From positions 5,146,001 to 5,210,000 of the forward strand of contig OZ059897.1 of the NCBI GenBank assembly GCA_964057225.1: DNA of 64,000 nucleotides, read 5' to 3'. A program made the position numbers and the translations under genes. Each line of letters begins with the position of its first letter. The stretch's first letter is position 1. The notes under the pieces were generated by a model. It saw only the letters and a list, made by a program, of their open reading frames with translations, was not told the origin of the DNA and made no database searches. This stretch comes from Auanema rhodensis (Eukaryota > Nematoda > Chromadorea > Rhabditida > Rhabditidae). Below, one piece after another: positions 1 through 14,000 of the stretch.

Positions 1-249
1 TATCAATAACATTTTGTTTTTAGACTAATATGGACATGTGGAATCTAATTTTGAAAACCGCATCTCTTTATCTTTCACGTGAAGTGAGTTACATACCAAG
101 TGCACATCACGTGTACATTTAATTAGCATAAATTAAAGTTCACGTAAATTTCAAAGTCATGGTTACCATGAACCAATATCAATAACAATTTGTTTTTAGA
201 CTAATATGGACATGTGGAATCTAATTTTGAAAACCGCATCTCTTTATCT

Positions 250-259
250 TTCACGTGAA
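250..259. other. 10-bp palindrome TTCACGTGAA with G-box/E-box core
   Basis: A perfect 10-bp palindrome centred on CACGTG at monomer positions 74-83, present in nearly every monomer. CACGTG is the canonical G-box/E-box core bound by bHLH and plant bZIP factors. Binding here is an inference. The site at 44,586 is CATGTG, and 61,302 has ACATGA, so the core is occasionally lost. Confidence 0.85.
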
Positions 260-281
260 GTGAGTTACATACCAAGTGCAC

Positions 282-289
282 ATCACGTG
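282..289 (+). other. ATCACGTG octamer, second CACGTG core
   Basis: Monomer positions 106-113 read ATCACGTG in T107 monomers. This fits RTCACRTG, the consensus of CDEI bound by Cbf1 at budding-yeast point centromeres and of related bHLH sites. G107 monomers read AGCACGTG, which keeps the G-box but not the CDEI match. The resemblance may be fortuitous. The CpG inside is also a potential methylation site. Confidence 0.8.
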
Positions 290-294
290 TACAT

Positions 295-312
295 TTAATT
301 AGCATAAATTAA
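295..312. other. TTAATTA inverted repeat, imperfect form
   Basis: Monomer positions 119-136 consist of TTAATTA, GCAT and AAATTAA, a 7-bp inverted repeat with one mismatch and a 4-base spacer. Monomers with T at position 130 make it perfect, for example at 999-1016. The perfect form recurs across about 0.9-14 kb and 24-29 kb and sporadically near 52.2 kb. Confidence 0.8.
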
Positions 313-333
313 AGTTCACGTAAATTTCAAAGT

Positions 334-346
334 CATGGTTACCATG
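334..346. other. 13-bp hyphenated palindrome CATGGTTACCATG
   Basis: CATGGT and ACCATG are perfect inverted copies around one T, at monomer positions 158-170. Rare changes break it: TTTCC at 691, 8,083, 11,251 and 24,972; ACCACG at 2,981 and 3,685; TTTATGG replacing GTCATGG in a subset from 18,101 on. Its role is unknown. Confidence 0.85.
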
Positions 347-2640
347 CACTAATATCAATAAAAATTTGTTTTTAGACTAATATGGACATGGGGAATCTAA
401 TTTTGAAAACCGCATCTCTTTATCTTTCACGTGAAGCAAGTTACATACCAAGTGCACAGCACGTGTACATTTAATTAGCATAAATTAAAGTTCACGTAAA
501 TTTCAAAGTCATGGTTACCATGCACCAATATCAATAAAAATTTGTTTTTAGACTAATATGGACATGGGGAATCTAATTTTGGGAACCGCATCTCTTTATC
601 TTTCACGTGAAGCAAGTTAGATACCAAGTACACATCACGTGCACATTTAATTAGCATAAATTAAAGTTCACGTAAATTTCAAAGTCATGGTTTCCATGCA
701 CCAATATCAATAAAAATTTGTTTTTAGACTAATATGGACATGTGGAATCTAATTTTGAAAACCGCATCTTTTTATCTTTCACGTGAAGTGAGTTACATAC
801 CAAGTGCACATCACGTGTACATTTAATTAGCATAAATTAAAGTTCACGTAAATTTCAAAGTCATGGTTACCATGAACCAATATCAATAACAATTTGTTTT
901 TAGACTAATATGGACATGTGGAATCTAATTTTGAAAACCGCATCTCTTTATCTTTCACGTGAAGCGAGTTACATACCAAGTGCACATCACGTGTACATTT
1001 AATTAGCATTAATTAAAGTTCACGTAAATTTCAAAGTCATGGTTACCATGAACCAATATCAATAACAATTTGTTTTTAGACTAATATGGACATGTGGAAT
1101 CTAATTTTGAAAACCGCATCTCTTTATCTTTCACGTGAAGCAAGTTACATACCAAGTGCACAGCACGTGTACATTTAATTAGCATAAATTAAAGTTCACG
1201 TAAATTTCAAAGTCATGGTTACCATGCACCAATATCAATAAAAATTTGTTTTTAGACTAATATGGACATGGGGAATCTAATTGTGAAAACCGCATCTCTT
1301 TATCTTTCACGTGAAGCGAGTTACATACCAAGTGCACATCACGTGTACATTTAATTAGCATTAATTAAAGTTCACGTAAATTTCAAAGTCATGGTTACCA
1401 TGAACCAATATCAATAACAATTTGTTTTTAGACTAATATGGACATGTGGAATCTAATTTTGAAAACCGCATCTCTTTATCTTTCACGTGAAGTGAGTTAC
1501 ATACCAAGTGCACATCACGTGTACATTTAATTAGCATAAATTAAAGTTCACGTAAATTTCAAAGTCATGGTTACCATGCACTAATATCAATAAAAATTTG
1601 TTTTTAGACTAATATGGACATGGGGAATCTAATTTTGAAAACCGCATCTCTTTATCTTTCACGTGAAGCAAGTTACATACCAAGTGCACAGCACGTGTAC
1701 ATTTAATTAGCATAAATTAAAGTTCACGTAAATTTCAAAGTCATGGTTACCATGCACCAATATCAATAAAAATTTGTTTTTAGACTAATATGGACATGGG
1801 GAATCTAATTTTGGGAACCGCATCTCTTTATCTTTCACGTGAAGCAAGTTAGATATCAAGTACACATCACGTGCACATTTAATTAGCATAAATTAAAGTT
1901 CACGTAAATTTCAAAATCATGGTTACCATGCACCAATATCAATAAAAATTTGTTTTTAGACTAATATGGACATGTGGAATCTAATTTTGAAAACCGCATC
2001 TCTTTATCTTTCACGTGAAGCGAGTTACATACCAAGTGCACATCACGTGTACATTTAATTAGCATTAATTAAAGTTCACGTAAATTTCAAAGTCATGGTT
2101 ACCATGCACCAATATCAATAAAAATTTGTTTTTAGACTAATATGGACATGTGGAATCTAATTTTGAAAACCGCATCTCTTTATCTTTCACGTGAAGCAAG
2201 TTACATACCAAGTGCACAGCACGTGTACATTTAATTAGCATAAATTAAAGTTCACGTAAATTTCAAAGTCATGGTTACCATGCACCAATATCAATAAAAA
2301 TTTGTTTTTAGACTAATATGGACATGGGGAATCTAATTGTGAAAACCGCATCTCTTTATCTTTCACGTGAAGCGAGTTACATACCAAGTGCACATCACGT
2401 GTACATTTAATTAGCATTAATTAAAGTTCACGTAAATTTCAAAGTCATGGTTACCATGAACCAATATCAATAACAATTTGTTTTTAGACTAATATGGACA
2501 TGTGGAATCTAATTTTGAAAACCGCATCTCTTTATCTTTCACGTGAAGTGAGTTACATACCAAGTGCACATCACGTGTACATTTAATTAGCATAAATTAA
2601 AGTTCACGTAAATTTCAAAGTCATGGTTACCATGAACCAA

Positions 2641-4048
2641 TATCAATAACAATTTGTTTTTAGACTAATATGGACATGTGGAATCTAATTTTGAAAACCG
2701 CATCTCTTTATCTTTCACGTGAAGTGAGTTACATACCAAGTGCACATCACGTGTACATTTAATTAGCATAAATTAAAGTTCACGTAAATTTCAAAGTCAT
2801 GGTTACCATGAACCAATATCAATAACAATTTGTTTTTAGACTAATATGGACATGGGGAATCTAATTTTGAAAACCGCATCTCTTTATCTTTCACGTGAAG
2901 CAAGTTACATACCAAGTGCACAGCACGTGTACATTTAATTAGCATAAATTAAAGTTCACGTAAATTTCAAAGTCATGGTTACCACGCACCAATATCAATA
3001 AAAATTTGTTTTTAGACTAATATGGACATGGGGAATCTAATTTTGGGAACCGCATCTCTTTATCTTTCACGTGAAGCAAGTTAGATACCAAGTACACATC
3101 ACGTGCACATTTAATTAGCATAAATTAAAGTTCACGTAAATTTCAAAGTCATGGTTACCATGCACCAATATCAATAAAAATTTGTTTTTAGACTAATATG
3201 GACATGTGGAATCTAATTTTGAAAACCGCATCTCTTTATCTTTCACGTGAAGTGAGTTACATACCAAGTGCACATCACGTGTACATTTAATTAGCATAAA
3301 TTAAAGTTCACGTAAATTTCAAAGTCATGGTTACCATGAACCAATATCAATAACAATTTGTTTTTAGACTAATATGGACATGTGGAATCTAATTTTGAAA
3401 ACCGCATCTCTTTATCTTTCACGTGAAGTGAGTTACATACCAAGTGCACATCACGTGTACATTTAATTAGCATAAATTAAAGTTCACGTAAATTTCAAAG
3501 TCATGGTTACCATGAACCAATATCAATAACAATTTGTTTTTAGACTAATATGGACATGGGGAATCTAATTTTGAAAACCGCATCTCTTTATCTTTCACGT
3601 GAAGCAAGTTACATACCAAGTGCACAGCACGTGTACATTTAATTAGCATAAATTAAAGTTCACGTAAATTTCAAAGTCATGGTTACCACGCACCAATATC
3701 AATAAAAATTTGTTTTTAGACTAATATGGACATGGGGAATCTAATTTTGGGAACCGCATCTCTTTATCTTTCACGTGAAGCAAGTTAGATACCAAGTACA
3801 CATCACGTGCACATTTAATTAGCATAAATTAAAGTTCACGTAAATTTCAAAGTCATGGTTACCATGCACCAATATCAATAAAAATTTGTTTTTAGACTAA
3901 TATGGACATGTGGAATCTAATTTTGAAAACCGCATCTCTTTATCTTTCACGTGAAGTGAGTTACATACCAAGTGCACATCACGTGTACATTTAATTAGCA
4001 TAAATTAAAGTTCACGTAAATTTCAAAGTCATGGTTACCATGCACCAA
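2641..4048 (+). repeat. 4-monomer (704 bp) tandem duplication
   Basis: Two head-to-tail copies of four monomers, about 2,641-3,344 and 3,345-4,048. The evidence is the rare change ACCACG at 2,981 and again at 3,685, both 704 bp apart, followed in both by the TTTTGGGAACC marker monomer at 3,045 and 3,749. The edges are placed to the nearest monomer. Confidence 0.85.
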
Positions 4049-6508
4049 TATCAATAAAAATTTGTTTTTAGACTAATATGAACATGGGGAATCTAATTTT
4101 GAAAATCGCATCTCTTTATCTTTCACGTGAAGCGAGTTACATACCCAGTGCACATCACGTGCACATTTAATTAGCATAAATTAAAGTTCACGTAAATTTC
4201 AGAGTCATGGTTACCATGCACCAATATCAATAAAAATTTGTTTTTAGACTAATATGGACATGTGGAATCTAATTTTGAAAACCGCATCTCTTTATCTTTC
4301 ACGTGAAGCAAGTTACATACCAAGTGCACATCACGTGTACATTTAATTAGCATAAATTAAAGTTCACGTAAATTTCAAAGTCATGGTTACCATGCACCAA
4401 TATCAATAAAAATTTGTTTTTAGACTAATATGGACATGGGGAATCTAATTTTGAAAACCGCATCTCTTTATCTTTCACGTGAAGCAAGTTACATACCAAG
4501 TGCACAGCACGTGTACATTTAATTAGCATAAATTAAAGTTCACGTAAATTTCAAAGTCATGGTTACCATGCACCAATATCAATAAAAATTTGTTTTTAGA
4601 CTAATATGGACATGGGGAATCTAATTTTGGGAACCGCATCTCTTTATCTTTCACGTGAAGCAAGTTAGATACCAAGTACACATCACGTGCACATTTAATT
4701 AGCATAAATTAAAGTTCACGTAAATTTCAAAGTCATGGTTACCATGCACCAATATCAATAAAAATTTGTTTTTAAACTAATATGGACATGTGGAATCTAA
4801 TTTTGAAAACCGCATCTCTTTATCTTTCACGTGAAGTGAGTTACATACCAAGTGCACATCACGTGTACATTTAATTAGCATAAATTAAAGTTCACGTAAA
4901 TTTCAAAGTCATGGTTACCATGAACCAATATCAATAACAATTTGTTTTTAGACTAATATGGACATGTGGAATCTAATTTTGAAAACCGCATCTCTTTATC
5001 TTTCACGTGAAGTGAGTTACATACCAAGTGCACATCACGTGTACATTTAATTAGCATAAATTAAAGTTCACGTAAATTTCAAAGTCATGGTTACCATGAA
5101 CCAATATCAATAACAATTTGTTTTTAGACTAATATGGACATGTGGAATCTAATTTTGGGAACCGCATCTCTTTATCTTTCACGTGAAGCAAGTTAGATAC
5201 CAAGTACACATCACGTGCACATTTAATTAGCATAAATTAAAGTTCACGTAAATTTCAAAGTCATGGTTACCATGCACCAATATCAATAAAAATTTGTTTT
5301 TAAACTAATATGAACATGTGGAATCTAATTTTGAAAACCGCATCTCTTTATCTTTCACGTGAAGTGAGTTACATACCAAGTGCACATCACGTGTACATTT
5401 AATTAGCATAAATTAAAGTTCACGTAAATTTCAAAGTCATGGTTACCATGCACTAATATCAATAAAAATTTGTTTTTAGACTAATATGAACATGGGGAAT
5501 CTAATTTTGAAAATCGCATCTCTTTATCTTTCACGTGAAGCGAGTTACATACCCAGTGCACATCACGTGCACATTTAATTAGCATAAATTAAAGTTCACG
5601 TAAATTTCAGAGTCATGGTTACCATGCACCAATATCAATAAAAATTTGTTTTTAGACTAATATGGACATGTGGAATCTAATTTTGAAAACCGCATCTCTT
5701 TATCTTTCACGTGAAGCAAGTTACATACCAAGTGCACATCACGTGTACATTTAATTAGCATAAATTAAAGTTCACGTAAATTTCAAAGTCATGGTTACCA
5801 TGCACCAATATCAATAAAAATTTGTTTTTAGACTAATATGGACATGGGGAATCTAATTTTGAAAACCGCATCTCTTTATCTTTCACGTGAAGCAAGTTAC
5901 ATACCAAGTGCACAGCACGTGTACATTTAATTAGCATAAATTAAAGTTCACGTAAATTTCAAAGTCATGGTTACCATGCACCAATATCAATAAAAATTTG
6001 TTTTTAGACTAATATGGACATGGGGAATCTAATTTTGGGAACCGCATCTCTTTATCTTTCACGTGAAGCAAGTTAGATACCAAGTACACATCACGTGCAC
6101 ATTTAATTAGCATAAATTAAAGTTCACGTAAATTTCAAAGTCATGGTTACCATGCACCAATATCAATAAAAATTTGTTTTTAAACTAATATGGACATGTG
6201 GAATCTAATTTTGAAAACCGCATCTCTTTATCTTTCACGTGAAGTGAGTTACATACCAAGTGCACATCACGTGTACATTTAATTAGCATAAATTAAAGTT
6301 CACGTAAATTTCAAAGTCATGGTTACCATGAACCAATATCAATAACAATTTGTTTTTAGACTAATATGGACATGTGGAATCTAATTTTGAAAACCGCATC
6401 TCTTTATCTTTCACGTGAAGTGAGTTACATACCAAGTGCACATCACGTGTACATTTAATTAGCATAAATTAAAGTTCACGTAAATTTCAAAGTCATGGTT
6501 ACCATGCA
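4049..6508 (+). repeat. 8-monomer (1,408 bp) tandem duplication
   Basis: Rare variants recur 1,408 bp apart. A monomer with TATGAACATGGGG and AAAATCGC lies at 4,081 and 5,489. The TTTTGGGAACC marker lies at 4,629 and 6,037. TTTTTAAACTAAT, where most monomers have TTTTTAGACTAAT, lies near 4,771 and 6,179. The second copy loses similarity after about 6.5 kb. The same block, both copies included, is found again about 16.9 kb downstream in macro-repeat copy 2. Confidence 0.8.
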
Positions 6509-8084
6509 CTAATATCAATAAAAATTTGTTTTTAGACTAATATGGACATGGGGAATCTAATTTTGAAAACCGCATCTCTATATCTTTCACGTGAAGCGAG
6601 TTACATACCAAGTGCACATCACGTGTACATTTAATTAGCATAAATTAAAGTTCACGTAAATTTCAAAGTCATGGTTACCATGCACTAATATCAATAAAAA
6701 TTTGTTTTTAGACTAATATGGACATGTGGAATCTAATTTTGAAAACCGCATCTCTTTATCTTTCACGTGAAGTGAGTTACATACCAAGTGCACATCACGT
6801 GTACATTCAATTAGCATAAATTAAAGTTCACGTAAATTTCAAAATCATGGTTACCATACACCAATATCAATAAAAATTTGTTTTTAGACTAATATGGACA
6901 TGTGGAATCTAATTTTGAAAACCGCATCTCTTTATCTTTCACGTGAAGCGAGTTACATACCAAGTGCACATCACGTGCACATTTAATTAGCATAAATTAA
7001 AGTTCACGTAAATTTCAAAGTCATGGTTACCATGCACCAATATCAATAAAAATTTGTTTTTAGACTAATATGGACATGTGGAATCTAATTTTGAAAACCG
7101 CATCTCTTTATCTTTCACGTGAAGCAAGTTACATACCAAGTGCACAGCACGTGTACATTTAATTAGCATAAATTAAAGTTCACGTAAATTTCAAAGTCAT
7201 GGTTACCATGCACCAATATCAATAAAAATTTGTTTTTAGACTAATATGGACATGGGGAATCTAATTGTGAAAACCGCATCTCTTTATCTTTCACGTGAAG
7301 CGAGTTACATACCAAGTGCACATCACGTGTACATTTAATTAGCATTAATTAAAGTTCACGTAAATTTCAAAGTCATGGTTACCATGAACCAATATCAATA
7401 ACAATTTGTTTTTAGACTAATATGGACATGTGGAATCTAATTTTGAAAACCGCATCTCTTTATCTTTCACGTGAAGTGAGTTACATACCAAGTGCACATC
7501 ACGTGTACATTTAATTAGCATAAATTAAAGTTCACGTAAATTTCAAAGTCATGGTTACCATGAACCAATATCAATAACAATTTGTTTTTAGACTAATATG
7601 GACATGTGGAATCTAATTTTGAAAACCGCATCTCTTTATCTTTCACGTGAAGTGAGTTACATACCAAGTGCACATCACGTGTACATTTAATTAGCATAAA
7701 TTAAAGTTCACGTAAATTTCAAAGTCATGGTTACCATGCACTAATATCAATAAAAATTTGTTTTTAGACTAATATGGACATGGGGAATCTAATTTTGAAA
7801 ACCGCATCTCTTTATCTTTCACGTGAAGCAAGTTACATACCAAGTGCACAGCACGTGTACATTTAATTAGCATAAATTAAAGTTCACGTAAATTTCAAAG
7901 TCATGGTTACCATGCACCAATATCAATAAAAATTTGTTTTTAGACTAATATGGACATGGGGAATCTAATTTTGGGAACCGCATCTCTTTATCTTTCACGT
8001 GAAGCAAGTTAGATACCAAGTACACATCACGTGCACATTTAATTAGCATAAATTAAAGTTCACGTAAATTTCAAAGTCATGGTT

Positions 8085-11000
8085 TCCATGCACCAATATC
8101 AATAAAAATTTGTTTTTAGACTAATATGGACATGTGGAATCTAATTTTGAAAACCGCATCTCTTTATCTTTCACGTGAAGTGAGTTACATACCAAGTGCA
8201 CATCACGTGTACATTTAATTAGCATAAATTAAAGTTCACGTAAATTTCAAAGTCATGGTTACCATGAACCAATATCAATAACAATTTGTTTTTAGACTAA
8301 TATGGACATGTGGAATCTAATTTTGAAAACCGCATCTCTTTATCTTTCACGTGAAGTGAGTTACATACCAAGTGCACATCACGTGTACATTTAATTAGCA
8401 TAAATTAAAGTTCACGTAAATTTCAAAGTCATGGTTACCATGCACCAATATCAATAAAAATTTGTTTTTAGACTAATATGGACATGTGGAATCTAATTTT
8501 GAAAACCGCATCTCTTTATCTTTCACGTGAAGTGAGTTACATACCAAGTGCACATCACGTGTACATTCAATTAGCATAAATTAAAGTTCACGTAAATTTC
8601 AAAATCATGGTTACCATGCACCAATATCAATAAAAATTTGTTTTTAGACTAATATGGACATGTGGAATCTAATTTTGAAAACCGCATCTCTTTATCTTTC
8701 ACGTGAAGCGAGTTACATACCAAGTGCACATCACGTGTACATTTAATTAGCATTAATTAAAGTTCACGTAAATTTCAAAGTCATGGTTACCATGAACCAA
8801 TATCAATAACAATTTGTTTTTAGACTAATATGGACATGTGGAATCTAATTTTGAAAACCGCATCTCTTTATCTTTCACGTGAAGCAAGTTACATACCAAG
8901 TGCACAGCACGTGTACATTTAATTAGCATAAATTAAAGTTCACGTAAATTTCAAAGTCATGGTTACCATGCACCAATATCAATAAAAATTTGTTTTTAGA
9001 CTAATATGGACATGGGGAATCTAATTGTGAAAACCGCATCTCTTTATCTTTCACGTGAAGCGAGTTACATACCAAGTGCACATCACGTGTACATTTAATT
9101 AGCATTAATTAAAGTTCACGTAAATTTCAAAGTCATGGTTACCATGAACCAATATCAATAACAATTTGTTTTTAGACTAATATGGACATGTGGAATCTAA
9201 TTTTGAAAACCGCATCTCTTTATCTTTCACGTGAAGTGAGTTACATACCAAGTGCACATCACGTGTACATTTAATTAGCATAAATTAAAGTTCACGTAAA
9301 TTTCAAAGTCATGGTTACCATGCACCAATATCAATAAAAATTTGTTTTTAGACTAATATGGACATGGGGAATCTAATTTTGAAAACCGCATCTCTTTATC
9401 TTTCACGTGAAGCAAGTTACATATCAAGTGCACAGCACGTGTACATTTAATTAGCATAAATTAAAGTTCACGTAAATTTCAAAGTCATGGTTACCATGCA
9501 CCAATATCAATAAAAATTTGTTTTTAGACTAATATGGACATGGGGAATCTAATTTTGGGAACCGCATCTCTTTATCTTTCACGTGAAGCAAGTTAGATAC
9601 CAAGTACACATCACGTGCACATTTAATTAGCATAAATTAAAGTTCACGTAAATTTCAAAGTCATGGTTACCATGCACCAATATCAATAAAAATTTGTTTT
9701 TAGACTAATATGGACATGTGGAATCTAATTTTGAAAACCGCATCTCTTTATCTTTCACGTGAAGTGAGTTACATACCAAGTGCACATCACGTGTACATTC
9801 AATTAGCATAAATTAAAGTTCACGTAAATTTCAAAATCATGGTTACCATGCACCAATATCAATAAAAATTTGTTTTTAGACTAATATGGACATGTGGAAT
9901 CTAATTTTGAAAACCGCATCTCTTTATCTTTCACGTGAAGCGAGTTACATACCAAGTGCACATCACGTGTACATTTAATTAGCATTAATTAAAGTTCACG
10001 TAAATTTCAAAGTCATGGTTACCATGCACCAATATCAATGAAAATTTGTTTTTAGACTAATATGGACATGTGGAATCTAATTTTGAAAACCGCATCTCTT
10101 TATCTTTCACGTGAAGCAAGTTACATACCAAGTGCACAGCACGTGTACATTTAATTAGCATAAATTAAAGTTCACGTAAATTTCAAAGTCATGGTTACCA
10201 TGCACCAATATCAATAAAAATTTGTTTTTAGACTAATATGGACATGGGGAATCTAACTGTGAAAACCGCATCTCTTTATCTTTCACGTGAAGCGAGTTAC
10301 ATACCAAGTGCACATCACGTGTACATTTAATTAGCATTAATTAAAGTTCACGTAAATTTCAAAGTCATGGTTACCATGAACCAATATCAATAACAATTTG
10401 TTTTTAGACTAATATGGACATGTGGAATCTAATTTTGAAAACCGCATCTCTTTATCTTTCACGTGAAGTGAGTTACATACCAAGTGCACATCACGTGTAC
10501 ATTTAATTAGCATAAATTAAAGTTCACGTAAATTTCAAAGTCATGGTTACCATGAACCAATATCAATAACAATTTGTTTTTAGACTAATATGGACATGTG
10601 GAATCTAATTTTGAGAACCGCATCTCTTTATCTTTCACGTGAAGTGAGTTACATACCAAGTGCACATCACGTGTACATTTAATTAGCATAAATTAAAGTT
10701 CACGTAAATTTCAAAGTCATGGTTACCATGAACCAATATCAATAACAATTTGTTTTTAGACTAATATGGACATGTGGAATCTAATTTTGAAAACCGCATC
10801 TCTTTATCTTTCACGTGAAGTGAGTTACATACCAAGTGCACATCACGTGTACATTTAATTAGCATAAATTAAAGTTCACGTAAATTTCAAAGTCATGGTT
10901 ACCATGCACTAATATCAATAAAAATTTCTTTTTAGACTAATATGGACATGGGGAATCTAATTTTGAAAACCGCATCTCTTTATCTTTCACGTGAAGCAAG

Positions 11001-14000
11001 TTACATACCAAGTGCACAGCACGTGTACATTTAATTAGCATAAATTAAAGTTCACGTAAATTTCAAAGTCATGGTTACCATGCACCAATATCAATAAAAA
11101 TTTGTTTTTAGACTAATATGGACATGGGGAATCTAATTTTGGGAACCGCATCTCTTTATCTTTCACGTGAAGCAAGTTAGATACCAAGTACACATCACGT
11201 GCACATTTAATTAGCATAAATTAAAGTTCACGTAAATTTCAAAGTCATGGTTTCCATGCACCAATATCAATAAAAATTTGTTTTTAGACTAATATGGACA
11301 TGTGGAATCTAATTTTGAAAACCGCATCTCTTTATCTTTCACGTGAAGTGAGTTACATACCAAGTGCACATCACGTGTACATTTAATTAGCATAAATTAA
11401 AGTTCACGTAAATTTCAAAGTCATGGTTACCATGAACCAATATCAATAACAATTTGTTTTTAGACTAATATGGACATGTGGAATCTAATTTTGAAAACCG
11501 CATCTCTTTATCTTTCACGTGAAGTGAGTTACATACCAAGTGCACATCACGTGTACATTTAATTAGCATAAATTAAAGTTCACGTAAATTTCAAAGTCAT
11601 GGTTACCATGCACCAATATCAATAAAAATTTGTTTTTAGACTAATATGGACATGTGGAATCTAATTTTGAAAACCGCATCTCTTTATCTTTCACGTGAAG
11701 TGAGTTACATACCAAGTGCACATCACGTGTACATTCAATTAGCATAAATTAAAGTTCACGTAAATTTCAAAATCATGGTTACCATGCACCAATATCAATA
11801 AAAATTTGTTTTTAGACTAATATGGACATGTGGAATCTAATTTTGAAAACCGCATCTCTTTATCTTTCACGTGAAGCGAGTTACATACCAAGTGCACATC
11901 ACGTGTACATTTAATTAGCATTAATTAAAGTTCACGTAAATTTCAAAGTCATGGTTACCATGAACCAATATCAATAACAATTTGTTTTTAGACTAATATG
12001 GACATGTGGAATCTAATTTTGAAAACCGCATCTCTTTATCTTTCACGTGAAGCAAGTTACATACCAAGTGCACAGCACGTGTACATTTAATTAGCATAAA
12101 TTAAAGTTCACGTAAATTTCAAAGTCATGGTTACCATGCACCAATATCAATAAAAATTTGTTTTTAGACTAATATGGACATGGGGAATCTAATTGTGAAA
12201 ACCGCATCTCTTTATCTTTCACGTGAAGCGAGTTACATACCAAGTGCACATCACGTGTACATTTAATTAGCATTAATTAAAGTTCACGTAAATTTCAAAG
12301 TCATGGTTACCATGAACCAATATCAATAACAATTTGTTTTTAGACTAATATGGACATGTGGAATCTAATTTTGAAAACCGCATCTCTTTATCTTTCACGT
12401 GAAGTGAGTTACATACCAAGTGCACATCACGTGTACATTTAATTAGCATAAATTAAAGTTCACGTAAATTTCAAAGTCATGGTTACCATGCACCAATATC
12501 AATAAAAATTTGTTTTTAGACTAATATGGACATGGGGAATCTAATTTTGAAAACCGCATCTCTTTATCTTTCACGTGAAGCAAGTTACATATCAAGTGCA
12601 CAGCACGTGTACATTTAATTAGCATAAATTAAAGTTCACGTAAATTTCAAAGTCATGGTTACCATGCACCAATATCAATAAAAATTTGTTTTTAGACTAA
12701 TATGGACATGGGGAATCTAATTTTGGGAACCGCATCTCTTTATCTTTCACGTGAAGCAAGTTAGATACCAAGTACACATCACGTGCACATTTAATTAGCA
12801 TAAATTAAAGTTCACGTAAATTTCAAAGTCATGGTTACCATGCACCAATATCAATAAAAATTTGTTTTTAGACTAATATGGACATGTGGAATCTAATTTT
12901 GAAAACCGCATCTCTTTATCTTTCACGTGAAGTGAGTTACATACCAAGTGCACATCACGTGTACATTCAATTAGCATAAATTAAAGTTCACGTAAATTTC
13001 AAAATCATGGTTACCATGCACCAATATCAATAAAAATTTGTTTTTAGACTAATATGGACATGTGGAATCTAATTTTGAAAACCGCATCTCTTTATCTTTC
13101 ACGTGAAGCGAGTTACATACCAAGTGCACATCACGTGTACATTTAATTAGCATTAATTAAAGTTCACGTAAATTTCAAAGTCATGGTTACCATGCACCAA
13201 TATCAATGAAAATTTGTTTTTAGACTAATATGGACATGTGGAATCTAATTTTGAAAACCGCATCTCTTTATCTTTCACGTGAAGCAAGTTACATACCAAG
13301 TGCACAGCACGTGTACATTTAATTAGCATAAATTAAAGTTCACGTAAATTTCAAAGTCATGGTTACCATGCACCAATATCAATAAAAATTTGTTTTTAGA
13401 CTAATATGGACATGGGGAATCTAACTGTGAAAACCGCATCTCTTTATCTTTCACGTGAAGCGAGTTACATACCAAGTGCACATCACGTGTACATTTAATT
13501 AGCATTAATTAAAGTTCACGTAAATTTCAAAGTCATGGTTACCATGAACCAATATCAATAACAATTTGTTTTTAGACTAATATGGACATGTGGAATCTAA
13601 TTTTGAAAACCGCATCTCTTTATCTTTCACGTGAAGTGAGTTACATACCAAGTGCACATCACGTGTACATTTAATTAGCATAAATTAAAGTTCACGTAAA
13701 TTTCAAAGTCATGGTTACCATGAACCAATATCAATAACAATTTGTTTTTAGACTAATATGGACATGTGGAATCTAATTTTGAGAACCGCATCTCTTTATC
13801 TTTCACGTGAAGTGAGTTACATACCAAGTGCACATCACGTGTACATTTAATTAGCATAAATTAAAGTTCACGTAAATTTCAAAGTCATGGTTACCATGAA
13901 CCAATATCAATAACAATTTGTTTTTAGACTAATATGGACATGTGGAATCTAATTTTGAAAACCGCATCTCTTTATCTTTCACGTGAAGTGAGTTACATAC

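Larger units (their letters stand above)
177..352 (+). repeat. Representative satellite monomer (reference for numbering)
   Basis: One full 176-bp unit, used here to place internal motifs. From its first base it holds an AT-rich segment (1-30) with an A-run, ATTT and T-run that lacks a central TpA step and could be intrinsically bent. Next come a GGACATG stretch (32-38) and TTTTGAAAA (49-57). A 10-bp CACGTG palindrome lies at 74-83, GTGCAC at 100-105 and a second CACGTG at 108-113. A TTAATTA inverted repeat spans 119-136, a third ACGT core lies at 142-145, and a 13-bp hyphenated palindrome at 158-170. This copy is the A172/C10 type. Confidence 0.95.
1..4770 (+). repeat. Array block A, subfamily I monomers
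   Basis: Regular 176-bp phase throughout, with no indel seen. A distinctive marker monomer carries TTTTGGGAACC, TTAGATACC in place of TTACATACC, AGTACAC in place of AGTGCAC, and CGTGCAC. It occurs at 581, 1,813, 3,045, 3,749 and 4,629, that is spacings of 7, 7, 4 and 5 monomers. This points to an older 7-monomer repeat partly overwritten by later events. The pattern around 581-691 resembles that around 7,973-8,083, 42 monomers away, although the later copy then has two more monomers. No monomer with TTTTAAAAACC (A at position 53) is seen here. Confidence 0.85.

Noticed and set aside
177-352. Promoter or enhancer based on CACGTG G-boxes
   Set aside because: No transcription unit is present and the motif is part of every monomer. 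Kept only as a speculative binding-site observation.
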